Origin: UBA4285 sp050944355
GTDB taxonomy: Bacteria > Bacillota > Clostridia > Lachnospirales > Lachnospiraceae
Reading direction: 5' to 3'
Length of the DNA: 64,000 nt
NCBI GenBank assembly: GCA_050944355.1
Contig: JBMNQX010000006.1
Location: 65,991-129,990 of the forward strand
In this document: one piece after another, positions 1 through 7,967 of the stretch
Layout: each line of letters begins with the position of its first letter
How positions within the stretch are numbered: the first letter of the stretch is position 1
Translations under genes and position numbers: made by a program
The notes under the pieces: model-generated
Database searches by the model: none
The model's input: only the letters and a program-made list of their open reading frames with translations
What the model was told of the DNA's origin: nothing

Positions 1-362
1 GCCGCGACCCATGTGCCGTCGCTGCGTCTGCCCGCATGCAGCTGAATATTGATTCCATCCTCCGGCGAAACCAGATCATACGCCTCCGGCACCCGGAGCC
101 ACTCGATCGCCACCTTCATCTCGTCCAGATATTTGCGCAGCGGCAGCGGCTGATCCACCGGGCCGATCGACATCATCTCGTGCAGCGTGGCCTCCATTTC
201 CATCCCGCCCCTGACAAATGAAGTCGCGACCCCGCCGGGCAGGTTGTGCCGCTCCAGAATCAGAACATCTTTCCCTTCCGAAGCCAGCTGCATCGCGCAG
301 CTCATGCCGGCCAGAGCGCCTCCGATCACGATAACGTCATATTTATCTTTGTAAAAAGCCAT
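1..362 (-). CDS. FAD-dependent oxidoreductase, CrtI/phytoene desaturase-like (partial)
   Basis: About 120 N-terminal residues are visible; the rest lies beyond the left edge. The protein opens MAFYKDKYDVIVIGGALAGM, a Rossmann FAD/NAD-binding fold (GGALAG), followed by LILERHNLPGGVATSFVRGG, the second FAD contact typical of phytoene desaturase and retinol-reductase-like flavoproteins. AAGGAGT stands seven to eight bases before the ATG. It lies 78 bases downstream of the isomerase-like gene in the same direction, so the two are probably one operon. In that context it may reduce, desaturate or isomerise an acyl chain, but the substrate cannot be read from this fragment. It carries one copy of the dispersed GACAAATG octamer (213-220). 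Confidence 0.8.
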   Translation of the reverse strand, partial: MAFYKDKYDVIVIGGALAGMSCAMQLASEGKDVLILERHNLPGGVATSFVRGGMEMEATLHEMMSIGPVDQPLPLRKYLDEMKVAIEWLRVPEAYDLVSPEDGINIQLHAGRRSDGTWVA

Positions 363-440
363 AGACAGACTCCTTATGAAGAGAGCGGACATCCGTTTCG
401 ATGCCCGCCTCGTTCTCACATCTGACAAAATGTCTCAGGT

Positions 441-1826
441 TCAGAAAACAGGTTTGTAATCATCCGAGTCAAAGAAGCGGTGAACCAGTTCCTTCGAGTA
501 CTGGCACGTCTCGTCCATATCGCCGAAGCTCATGACCTCGCCGGCATAATACGTGTTGTTCTCGCCCTGCATGGACTCGACTTTCTGATACCAGCCCTTG
601 CGGTAATCTTCCGAGAAAATGTGCGGGAAATAATACCAGGACTGCTCGTTGATGACCTTCTCGACTTCCGATCCGCAGATCTTCATGTCGTCGAGAACCA
701 TCTGTTTTGCCGTCTCGTACGGAATTTCTTCTCTGTCCTTGTGCTTGCGCAGCGCGTACGTCGTGACAACCTGGTTCTCTTCGCCTCTCCAGCGGCAGTA
801 ATAAACCATCAGATGGCCCATGCGCTTTAACTGCATGTTGTCGAACACGTAGTAAGAAATCGGCGGATACTGTCCTTTCTTGATCAGGCAGGCGAGCACG
901 TCATAGCGCTCATACTCGATCTTTCCGAAAAGCTCTTTTTCCTGGTCCGTCGCGTCCGCATAATCCGGGAAATACTGCAGCGGAGCGGTGATGATGAGCT
1001 TGTCGTACTCTGTCGTCACGCCGTCGGCTGTCACATAGACCTTGCCGTCTCTGCGCTCTACTTTCTCGATATTTGTCGAAAGCTTTGCGGGATGCTTCAG
1101 ATGATCGTTCAGCTGTTCCCAGATATACTGGGTTCCGTTTTTCCAGGTCCAGAGATTGCACTTCACGAAGTTCATCGTCGTCTGGAAATCCAGATACTTC
1201 AGAACATAAGCCGCCGGAATCTCATCAAAATACCCGTAGCCGAACGCGGTGAACGGACCGATCCAGATGTCCTGGACAAGATCGATCCCGTTCTTCGCAC
1301 AGAACACCTTGAACGGAAGCGCCAGATCCTTCAGATTTTCATTGGTTCCGGATATCCACTCGCCGGTGCCGTTGGCGTCATATCCCTCATAGCGCCCCTC
1401 GGAAACGCCGCGGTGGCCGTTGACATCGTACCCTTTGTACTTTGTCTCCAGGAGTCGCGCCAGCTTCGTCGTCTGATTCTTCATTTTCATCAGACGCGGA
1501 AGATTGGATATCTTCTTCGGATCGAACGGATCATAGACCTCGCCGTTCAGCGTCTTATAGTTGCGGTTCAGAGCCGGGCCGTCGTGCGTGATGCCGCAGA
1601 ATTCCTCCGCGTCGTGTACCGCATAGTAGCTCGGGACCCCCATGATGGCTCCCATCTCATAGCGCTTTCCCTCATATTCCGGAGAATTGCACTTGCCTCC
1701 GACCCACGCGTTTTTCTCGAGAATCTCGTAGTTGTCATAGCCGGCTTTCTCAAGATACATAGCCATTGTGAGTCCGGCCGGACCACCCCCGATAATACAG
1801 ATCTTCTCTGTCTTGTCCTGTCTCAT
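441..1826 (-). CDS. Polyenoic fatty acid isomerase-like FAD protein (conjugated linoleic acid synthase family)
   Basis: A 461-residue flavin amine-oxidase-fold protein. The start at 1826 is chosen because AAGGGAG sits seven bases upstream; an in-frame ATG at 1874 lacks this. Residues 13-18 are GGGPAG (dinucleotide binding), followed by GGKCNSP and YEMGAIMGVPSY near 43-66, then NPFTAFGYG-like PFTAFGYGYF near 191-200 and a C-terminal TYYAGEVMSFG motif. From memory, these blocks run in the same order in the Propionibacterium/Cutibacterium acnes linoleate isomerase (PAI), which moves a double bond in linoleic acid to give a conjugated product using FAD without net oxidation. Residues 130-140 and 146-156 are near repeats (YKGYDVNG, YEGYDANG), an insertion relative to PAI as I recall it. 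Neighbouring acyl ligase, ACP and thioesterase genes support a fatty-acyl substrate. Family assignment is strong; exact reaction is inferred. Confidence 0.85.
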   Translation of the reverse strand: MRQDKTEKICIIGGGPAGLTMAMYLEKAGYDNYEILEKNAWVGGKCNSPEYEGKRYEMGAIMGVPSYYAVHDAEEFCGITHDGPALNRNYKTLNGEVYDPFDPKKISNLPRLMKMKNQTTKLARLLETKYKGYDVNGHRGVSEGRYEGYDANGTGEWISGTNENLKDLALPFKVFCAKNGIDLVQDIWIGPFTAFGYGYFDEIPAAYVLKYLDFQTTMNFVKCNLWTWKNGTQYIWEQLNDHLKHPAKLSTNIEKVERRDGKVYVTADGVTTEYDKLIITAPLQYFPDYADATDQEKELFGKIEYERYDVLACLIKKGQYPPISYYVFDNMQLKRMGHLMVYYCRWRGEENQVVTTYALRKHKDREEIPYETAKQMVLDDMKICGSEVEKVINEQSWYYFPHIFSEDYRKGWYQKVESMQGENNTYYAGEVMSFGDMDETCQYSKELVHRFFDSDDYKPVF

Positions 1827-1856
1827 AGTCAAACTCCCTTCTGATTGATGATATTC

Positions 1857-1916
1857 AATTGTTATCACATTCACAATTTATGACTGTATTGTACGACATC
1901 TCAGGCAAAGTGTAAA
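1857..1916 (-). promoter_or_regulatory. Promoter and inverted repeat upstream of the isomerase-like gene
   Basis: On the minus strand a TTTACA box (1916-1911) and a TACAAT box (1893-1888) are separated by 17 bases, a good sigma-70-type promoter. Just downstream of the expected start lies the inverted repeat AATTGT-N10-ACAATT (1857-1878), a candidate operator. The repressor is unknown. Confidence 0.55.
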
Positions 1917-2031
1917 CACAATTGCCCGCGCGGCCAAGATCTGATAAAGTAAAGACGGACACATTAATCTTGAACTCGTTTCCCGGGAAGGAGTCAGCGG
2001 GAAACCGGATTTTCCCGCATTCAGATAAACT

Positions 2032-3282
2032 ATGGAACAGGATTTTGCTTCTTTTCTTGACCGTATCTGCCGGGTTTATGCAGACCGACCGGCCATATGC
2101 GAGACGCCGGGCCACCCGGAGAATGCCCTCACCTACGCCGGCCTTCGCCAGCGCATCCGCAGCCGCATGGAAGAATTAAAGGACAGAAAAACCGTCGTCA
2201 TCCGGGGCGTTTCATCCGCAGACTGGATTGTCGAAATGTTTGCGGCGGCGGAAGGCGGCCATCAGACCGTCCTGGAAAGCATCACCGAACCCGAAACCCC
2301 GGCCTCCGCATTTGACGCGGTACCCGAATACCATCCGGGACGTCTGCTTTTCTTTACATCCGGAACCACCGGAAGCGGAAAGGCCGTCGTCCTCTCACAG
2401 GCTGCGCTGCTCCGCTGTACCTGGAACGGACAGCAGATGCTCCCGTGTTTTCCTGAGGACCGGCTTCTGTCCATGATCCCACTCTCCCATGTATTCGGTT
2501 TCGTGTGCACGATGCTCTGGCCGATTTCACAGGGCGCCTGCGTCCAGATCGGGAGCGGCATGAGAGGATTTGCCACTGATCCGCGCGCTTTCCGCCCCAC
2601 CATTATGAGCGTCGTCCCATCGCTTCTTTCCTATCTCCTGAAGACAAATGCCCTGAACCCTGAACTCCGCGTGATCCTCATCGGAGCCGGTCCGTGCCGG
2701 CGCGAGACGCTGGAAGCCGTGAACCGGATGGGCATCGAAGTCTACTTCGGCTACGGGCTCACGGAAACCGCCAGCGGCCTGGCGATCAGCCAGCCCGGCA
2801 GAGATCCGTACGCCATGGCACTGTGCCCGGATACAAAAATCCGGATCGCAGAAGACGGTGAACTTCTGGTCCGCACTCCCTGCATGATGGAAGGATATTT
2901 CGATGACCCGCAGGAAACCGCCGCGCGCCTTGAAAACGGCGAGCTTCACACCGGCGATCTGGCGGAATTCAAAGACGGGGCTCTGTACCTGAAAGGCCGC
3001 AAGAGCGACGTCCTGGTGCTGGAAAACGGGGAGAAAATTTTCTGCCCGGAAACAGAGGGAAAGCTCTCCGCTCTTCTCGGCCATGATCTTGCTCTGACTC
3101 TTCGCAACGGTGTCCTGACACTGATTGTCTATGCGCCGCAGAGCGATTATAATGCGATCGCTTCAAAACTGAACGAATACAACAAAACTCAGCCGCTGGG
3201 AAAGAAAATCCTGGGACTGGAGCTGCGCCGGCAGTCACTGCCCCGCACCAGCACCGGAAAAATCCAGCGCTGGAAACTCTGA
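2032..3282 (+). CDS. Acyl-AMP ligase (adenylate-forming enzyme)
   Basis: A 416-residue ANL-superfamily enzyme that should activate a carboxylic acid as acyl-AMP and pass it to a thiol. Visible core motifs: the phosphate loop FTSGTTGSGKAV near residue 110, YGLTET near 240, the GELHTGDL Asp motif near 305, and C-terminal LPRTSTGKIQRW with the catalytic Lys. It is about 100 residues shorter than usual acyl-CoA synthetases, the shortening being in the N-terminal lobe. The ACP gene starts 11 bases after it, so loading of that carrier protein is the natural inference. No strong ribosome site is seen before this ATG. It carries one GACAAATG octamer (2643-2650, encoding Thr-Asn). Confidence 0.85.
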   Translation: MEQDFASFLDRICRVYADRPAICETPGHPENALTYAGLRQRIRSRMEELKDRKTVVIRGVSSADWIVEMFAAAEGGHQTVLESITEPETPASAFDAVPEYHPGRLLFFTSGTTGSGKAVVLSQAALLRCTWNGQQMLPCFPEDRLLSMIPLSHVFGFVCTMLWPISQGACVQIGSGMRGFATDPRAFRPTIMSVVPSLLSYLLKTNALNPELRVILIGAGPCRRETLEAVNRMGIEVYFGYGLTETASGLAISQPGRDPYAMALCPDTKIRIAEDGELLVRTPCMMEGYFDDPQETAARLENGELHTGDLAEFKDGALYLKGRKSDVLVLENGEKIFCPETEGKLSALLGHDLALTLRNGVLTLIVYAPQSDYNAIASKLNEYNKTQPLGKKILGLELRRQSLPRTSTGKIQRWKL

Positions 3283-3293
3283 GGGGGGCTGTT

Positions 3294-3569
3294 ATGACGT
3301 ATACGGAAGACGAAATTTTCGAAAAGCTAAAAAAAATTCTGAAAATCTGCATGCCGGAAGCCGACGTCGACTCTATCACCAGAGATTCCGTGATCAACCG
3401 CGATCTGGGGGCCGACTCCATGAATTTCATCATGATCATGGCAAAGGTCGAGGGCACATTTGACATCACGGTTCCGGACGAGCTCTGGGGGACGCTCTCG
3501 ACGGCACAGGACGTTATCGACATCGTAAAGAAGCTGACTGACGAAAAGGCAGCTGCGGCAGCACAATGA
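3294..3569 (+). CDS. Acyl carrier protein
   Basis: A 91-residue carrier protein with the phosphopantetheine attachment motif DLGADSM (Ser42), in place of the usual DSL. It follows a GAGGGGGG ribosome site. It is separate from any fatty acid synthase cluster and is sandwiched between an acyl ligase and a thioesterase, with its stop codon overlapping the thioesterase start by four bases (ATGA). This suggests a dedicated carrier that holds an activated acyl chain for modification, not the housekeeping AcpP. Confidence 0.9.
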   Translation: MTYTEDEIFEKLKKILKICMPEADVDSITRDSVINRDLGADSMNFIMIMAKVEGTFDITVPDELWGTLSTAQDVIDIVKKLTDEKAAAAAQ

Positions 3570-4342
3570 ACAGCCATACCGATATAAAGGCGGCCGGCGG
3601 CATTTTCAGCCGGGAACTCACCATCCGCGCGTCCGACACGGATATGTACAGGCAGCTCAGGATGAGCCGCCTCTTCTCCATGATTCAGGAAATTTCCATC
3701 GCCCACACCGAGGCGCTCGGCTGCCCGCGCCAAACGACGCTCGACCGCGGCCTGCTCTGGGTCATCACCCGGCTGCACCTGCGCCTCGCGCGGCCGATTC
3801 TCTACGACGAGAAGCTCCGCCTCGAGTCATGGCCGGAGCCGATGATCCACATGGTCTACCCGCGCGGATACCGGATCACGGACGCTTCCGGCATCATCAT
3901 CGGCGAGTGCTCCGCCCTCTGGACGATCATCGACGCCGCCTCGCGCGCCATCGCGCTGCCGTCCCGGACAGGCGTCATCATTCCGGGCATTCACCGCGAA
4001 GGAGAACTGCCTCTGCCGCAGGGACTCGCTTATCCCTCAGGCGGCAATACGTCGGAGCACAAAGTCCTGTATTCGGAAATCGACCTGAACGGGCACGTCA
4101 ACAACACCTGTTATTTCGACTGGATCGACGATTTGTTTGAGCCGTCCGCACATCGCGGCGGTCTGTACCGCGAAATACAGATGAATTTTCAGCGAGAAAT
4201 CACCCCGGACGCCACGGTGACGCTGCACTGGAAGACCGAGAGCGGCGAAAACATTGCGGCTGCTGGCGCCCGAATCCTGCGCGTCTGCGGCACATTTTCC
4301 GGCGCCGCCGCTTTTACCGCGGAGGCCGAGCTGAGACAATAA
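3566..4342 (+). CDS. Acyl-ACP thioesterase
   Basis: A 258-residue hot-dog-fold protein of the FatA/FatB-like acyl-ACP thioesterase family. The N-terminal half begins RELTIRASDTDMYRQLRMS and contains LDRGLLWVITRLHL, and the second hot-dog repeat contains YSEIDLNGHVNNTCYFDW with the Asn-His pair expected at the active site. It would release free acid from the upstream ACP. Translation is coupled to the ACP gene. It is the last gene of the three-gene plus-strand unit. Confidence 0.85.
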   Translation: MNSHTDIKAAGGIFSRELTIRASDTDMYRQLRMSRLFSMIQEISIAHTEALGCPRQTTLDRGLLWVITRLHLRLARPILYDEKLRLESWPEPMIHMVYPRGYRITDASGIIIGECSALWTIIDAASRAIALPSRTGVIIPGIHREGELPLPQGLAYPSGGNTSEHKVLYSEIDLNGHVNNTCYFDWIDDLFEPSAHRGGLYREIQMNFQREITPDATVTLHWKTESGENIAAAGARILRVCGTFSGAAAFTAEAELRQ

Positions 4343-4491
4343 CAGGATCTGTAATACCCCATGACAAATGCGCCGAAAACACACCGCGCCCACAATCCGC
4401 GCGGCCGTCAGCAGAAATGGCGGCGTGGCAGTTGGCGAAAAACCGCAAAATATCAAATAAATACTATTAGAAAAGGAGATAAACAAAGTCT
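4343..4491. other. Intergenic region with a signature octamer
   Basis: ATGACAAATG lies at 4361-4370. No convincing terminator is seen. An AAAAGGAG ribosome site at about 4471-4478 precedes the next gene. Confidence 0.5.
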
Positions 4492-5541
4492 ATGGAAATG
4501 ATGAAGGGCGCTTTTATGCGCGGGCTCGACAACATGATCATCAAGGAAATTCCAAAGCCGACGGCCCACAAAGGAACGGTCGTCGTATCTCTGGAGTATG
4601 TCGGCATCTGCGGATCCGACGTACACTACTATCACAGCGGCCGGGTGGGAGCCTACGAAGTAGACCTCTCTCAGGACTACATGCTCGGCCACGAGACAGC
4701 CGGCACTGTCGTTGAGGTCGGTGAAGGCGTGACTTCCCTGAAACCGGGCGACCGCGTCTGCCTGGAGCCGGGTGTCACGGACGGAACCTGTGAGTTCTGC
4801 AAATCCGGCAAATACAATCTCTGCCCGGACGTGCAGTTCCTCGCGACGCCGCCCGTGCCGGGATGCAACGAGGAGTTCATTGAATTCCCGGCCGATTACT
4901 GCTTTAAGCTCCCGGACAACGTGTCGACAAAGGAAGGCGCGCTGATCGAGCCGCTCTCTGTCGGTTTTCACGCCGCCAATCAGGGAGACGTTCAGGTCGG
5001 CGAGAGTGTCCTGATCCTCGGCGCCGGCACCATCGGCATGACGACGCTTCTGTCCTGCAAAGCGCACGGAGCCGGCCAGATCATCGTGGCAGACCTGATC
5101 GACGCAAAGCTCGAGCTCGCGAAGAAGATGGGCGCCGATGTCGTCATCAACAGCGGAAAGCAGGATGTCTTCGAAGAAGTGAAAAAGGCGACAGACGGAC
5201 AGGGTGCCGAAAAGGTATTTGAGACCGCGGGCAGCGCCGTGACGATCGCGCAGACCCCGTTCCTGGTAAAGCGCGGCGGAACCATCACACTCGTCGGCAT
5301 TTCCGTAAAACCGGAAATCAACTACAACTTCGCCCAGATCATGGACAAGGAAGTCACCATCAAGTCTGTATTCCGCTACCGCAACATTTATCCGAGAGCC
5401 ATCGCGGCCGTCGCAAAAGGCGCCATCGACGTGAGGCCTCTCGTGACCCACGAATTTCCGTTCGACAAGATTCAGGACGCCTACCAGGAAGCTCTGAACA
5501 ACAAGACAGACGCTCTGAAAGTCATGATCAGAATCAAGTAA
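4492..5541 (+). CDS. Zinc-dependent sorbitol/xylitol-type polyol dehydrogenase
   Basis: A 349-residue medium-chain dehydrogenase. It should oxidise a polyol (sorbitol, xylitol, iditol) to a ketose with NAD. Visible are the catalytic zinc site CGICGSDVHYYH and GHETAG, the structural zinc loop CEFCKSGKYNLC in which the first Cys of the usual four is replaced by Asp, and the nucleotide fold VLILGAGTIGM. Alternative in-frame ATGs at 4498 and 4501 exist; the AGGAG box at 4474-4478 is 13 bases before the first. It stands alone with its own terminator, so the physiological polyol cannot be deduced from neighbours. Confidence 0.85.
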   Translation: MEMMKGAFMRGLDNMIIKEIPKPTAHKGTVVVSLEYVGICGSDVHYYHSGRVGAYEVDLSQDYMLGHETAGTVVEVGEGVTSLKPGDRVCLEPGVTDGTCEFCKSGKYNLCPDVQFLATPPVPGCNEEFIEFPADYCFKLPDNVSTKEGALIEPLSVGFHAANQGDVQVGESVLILGAGTIGMTTLLSCKAHGAGQIIVADLIDAKLELAKKMGADVVINSGKQDVFEEVKKATDGQGAEKVFETAGSAVTIAQTPFLVKRGGTITLVGISVKPEINYNFAQIMDKEVTIKSVFRYRNIYPRAIAAVAKGAIDVRPLVTHEFPFDKIQDAYQEALNNKTDALKVMIRIK

Positions 5542-5583
5542 TTCAAATCATTGCCGGGGACATGTCCTGGCAGCGATGCAGGC

Positions 5584-5620
5584 AGCTCCGGCTGTGGGGA
5601 CTTTCCTTACAGCCGGAGCT
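5584..5620 (+). terminator. Rho-independent terminator
   Basis: AGCTCCGGCTGT (5584-5595) pairs perfectly with ACAGCCGGAGCT (5609-5620), followed by TTACTTTAT. It closes the polyol dehydrogenase transcript. Confidence 0.85.
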
Positions 5621-5706
5621 TTACTTTATCCCTGGCAGTCTGAAATTGACGAACCCAAAAGAACATGTTACGTTTGGAGAAGATTCAGGAAAGGAGAAGC
5701 TTTCCC

Positions 5707-6588
5707 ATGCCTCAAAAGGATTTAGAAGCTGAAGGAAGAAAAGTTCTGATGATTCTCGCCCTGTCCGTGCTGTACGGCGGAATCACGAACTGGTTCATCG
5801 TCCCCTACCACCTGTATTCCGGCGGAATCCTGGGTGTCGCACAGCTGATCCGTTCCGTCATCACCGACCTCACCGGCGTGCAGCCTCCGTTTGACTACGC
5901 CGGCCTTCTGTATTATCTGATCAATATTCCCGTGATGTTCGTCGTGCAGCGCATGATGGGCCGCCGGTATTTTGTCAAGACGCTGATCTGCATCACCGCG
6001 CAGTCCCTCGCCATGTCGCTGATTCCGATCCCGGCCTCGCCGATCATTGACGACGCCCTTGCCTCCTGTCTGCTGGGCGGCATTCTGCGCGGCATCACGA
6101 TCGGACTCTGCCTGCGGTTCGGCGCCAACGACGGCGGCATGGATCTCGTCGGCATCATCCTGATCAACAAAGATATGAAAGTCACCGTGGGCCAGCTCGG
6201 CCTGATCGTCAACATCATCCTGTACGTCGTCATGGCCGTCCGCTATGACCTCACCATCGTGACATATTCCATGATCAGTTCCGCGATGATGTCATACGCG
6301 CTGGACCGCTTCTACTCGCAGGGCATCAACGTGGAAATGCACATCATCACAAAAGAAGATCCGAAACCGCTTGAGGAAGCAATCACCAGCCAGCTGCGCC
6401 GCAGCGCCACAACGTGGCAGGGCACCGGCATTTACGCCGGAAAGCCGGTTCACATCCTGTATGTCATAATGAACAAGTATGAAGTGAACACACTGCGCCG
6501 CCTGATCCGCTCCCTCGACCCGACAGCCTTTATCATCGAAAATGCCGGCGTCAAAGTCATGGGGCACTTCGAAAAACACCTGAGCTGA
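5707..6588 (+). CDS. YitT family membrane protein
   Basis: A 293-residue protein with about five to six hydrophobic segments in the first 200 residues (for example ILALSVLYGGITNWFIVPYH and a glycine-rich GGILGVAQ stretch typical of the family) and a soluble C-terminal DUF2179-type domain beginning near GINVEMHIITK. The start at 5707 is favoured by AGGAG at 5692-5696; an upstream in-frame ATG at 5665 lacks a site. YitT proteins are widespread in Firmicutes and their substrate is not established. It is monocistronic and converges on the GNAT gene with nine bases between stop codons. Confidence 0.85.
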   Translation: MPQKDLEAEGRKVLMILALSVLYGGITNWFIVPYHLYSGGILGVAQLIRSVITDLTGVQPPFDYAGLLYYLINIPVMFVVQRMMGRRYFVKTLICITAQSLAMSLIPIPASPIIDDALASCLLGGILRGITIGLCLRFGANDGGMDLVGIILINKDMKVTVGQLGLIVNIILYVVMAVRYDLTIVTYSMISSAMMSYALDRFYSQGINVEMHIITKEDPKPLEEAITSQLRRSATTWQGTGIYAGKPVHILYVIMNKYEVNTLRRLIRSLDPTAFIIENAGVKVMGHFEKHLS

Positions 6589-6597
6589 TTTCCTGTA

Positions 6598-7104
6598 TCA
6601 GTTGTGAAGAACCTTCTGATAGGCGAATCGGGGCGAACCGTCGTAATAGTGGATGACGCCGCACTTCGTGTAGCCGTACTTTGCGAGCAGATGCTGCATG
6701 ACCGTATTGTCAGGGTGCGTATCGATGCGGATATTGCGTGCGCCCGGACGCCCTTCGGCGAATTCCAGAATCGTCTTCAGAATGCCCTTCGCGCTCTTTG
6801 CCCCCGCAACGCGGTGAACCGTCAGGTACGGCTCATCATTCAGCCAATTTCCCTGCTCAATCACCCGGTATGTGTCGTCCTCGCCCGTACAGATGGCAAA
6901 TGCCCCGACAATCCTGTCGTCTTCGCGCACCACGTACAGCTGTTTCTTCTGGATGTCCTGTTTCAACAGCTCTTCCGGCGGATACGTGCTGCCCCACTGT
7001 GTCGGGTTTCCTGTTTCACGCATCCGCTGCCGCGCGCCTTCATAAACTGACTCTGCTTCCGGCAAATCTTTCCACTGTGCTGTCTGAATCAACCGCCCGC
7101 TCAT
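6598..7104 (-). CDS. GNAT family N-acetyltransferase
   Basis: A 168-residue acetyl-CoA-dependent acetyltransferase of unknown substrate. The central VRDEDRIVGAF-like strand (VVREDDRIVGAFAIC), the THPDNTVMQHLLAKYGY segment and the terminal GVIHYYDG are typical of the RimI/YjaB-like GNAT fold. AGGAGATATGAG precedes the ATG. Confidence 0.8.
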   Translation of the reverse strand: MSGRLIQTAQWKDLPEAESVYEGARQRMRETGNPTQWGSTYPPEELLKQDIQKKQLYVVREDDRIVGAFAICTGEDDTYRVIEQGNWLNDEPYLTVHRVAGAKSAKGILKTILEFAEGRPGARNIRIDTHPDNTVMQHLLAKYGYTKCGVIHYYDGSPRFAYQKVLHN

Positions 7105-7228
7105 CTCATATCTCCTTAAAATGTCCCTGCAATACTGCCCCTCAACTTATCAAATTTTTCATTTATATACCATGTTGTATGATTGTTTTCAATGACAGAC
7201 GGGTTTATGCAAAGCCTGCTGTAGACTG

Positions 7229-7321
7229 GACTCCCTGCACTTGTCAGCCCTGTTGCGGACTTTCCTGCACTTGTCAGCCCCGCTGCGGACTCCCTGCACT
7301 TGTCAGCAATTCTGAGTTGCG
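7229..7321. repeat. Three tandem ~30-base intergenic repeats
   Basis: Three head-to-tail copies (7229-7257, 7258-7287, 7288-7321) share the core CTGCACTTGTCAGC and end in TTGCG or CTGCG. No CRISPR-like alternation of constant repeat and variable spacer is present. The 7105-7757 interval holds no convincing gene. Confidence 0.7.
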
Positions 7322-7585
7322 GCGGCTATTTTGCTGACAGCTGGCCGCGGCTTCTCCGCGAATCAGCAAAAACAGCTTGTCTGAAGCATCCCGGTGTATT
7401 TTTTCCTGCTCCGCAAAAAATTTCTCAGTAAAATCTTGTTGAAATCAAGATCCCGCTGAGTTAGTTTTGTAAAACCGGCCAATAATGTCAACAATTCTTC
7501 TGTCCTGCGGCAATTTTGCTGACAGCCGGCCGCGGTTTTCTCATTTTTCAGCAATTCTGCGGTCTCGCGGCTATTTTGCTGACAA
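7319..7585. repeat. Dispersed repeat with core ATTTTGCTGACA
   Basis: GCGGC-N-ATTTTGCTGACAGC followed by GGCCGCGG occurs at 7319-7350 and 7507-7536, with a shorter copy at 7567-7585. TCAGCA and GCTGAC words are dense throughout. The same TTTTGCTGACA core returns near 57299, in the second large intergenic repeat field. Confidence 0.65.
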
Positions 7586-7668
7586 CCCCCTGCCGCCCCC
7601 CTGGCGCCCATTTTTTAGCTGGTCAGCAATAATTGCCCATCCCCGCCGCTGCCTCTCAGGCAAAAAAT

Positions 7669-7700
7669 TCCCCCGCGCCGGAAGCGAATTGGCGCGGGGG
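7669..7700 (-). terminator. Rho-independent terminator of the copper operon
   Basis: A CCCCCGCGCC/GGCGCGGGGG hairpin is followed on the minus strand by AATTTTTTG. It lies downstream of the CopA stop codon. Confidence 0.85.
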
Positions 7701-7757
7701 ATTCTTCGGTTCTTTCCGTCAGTTGACAAGCGGCGCCCTGGCGGGCGTCTGCATTTG

Positions 7758-7967
7758 TCATCCGATCGCGGTCACCTTGTAATCTTTGTCTTCGACAGCT
7801 TTTTTGAGAGCGGCGTTGTCGACATCCTTTGAAAGGGTCACGACTGCCTCGCCGGCCTCATGGCTCACTTTTGCGTCGTCAACGCCGTCGAGCGCCTCAA
7901 GAGCCTTCTTGACTGTCATCTCGCAGTGATTGCACATCATTCCTTCAATTTTGATTGTCTTGGTCAT
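7758..7967 (-). CDS. Possible independently translated CopZ-like copper chaperone inside copA
   Basis: The last 69 codons of copA start with ATG at 7967. On the minus strand AGGAG (7978-7974) stands six bases before it, a near-ideal ribosome site. The product would be MTKTIKIEGMMCNHCEMTVK onward, a complete heavy-metal-associated domain the size of CopZ, which carries Cu+ to CopA. The inference is that one mRNA makes both the fusion and a free chaperone. Confidence 0.5.
   Translation of the reverse strand: MTKTIKIEGMMCNHCEMTVKKALEALDGVDDAKVSHEAGEAVVTLSKDVDNAALKKAVEDKDYKVTAIG

Noticed and set aside
7229..7321. Possible CRISPR array
   Set aside because: The three units are tandem without unique spacers of constant length, and no cas genes are nearby.
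7363..7611. 82-codon minus-strand frame with repeated CQQN blocks
   Set aside because: The repeats are a translation of the intergenic GTCAGCAAAAT repeat; no ribosome site or coding pattern.
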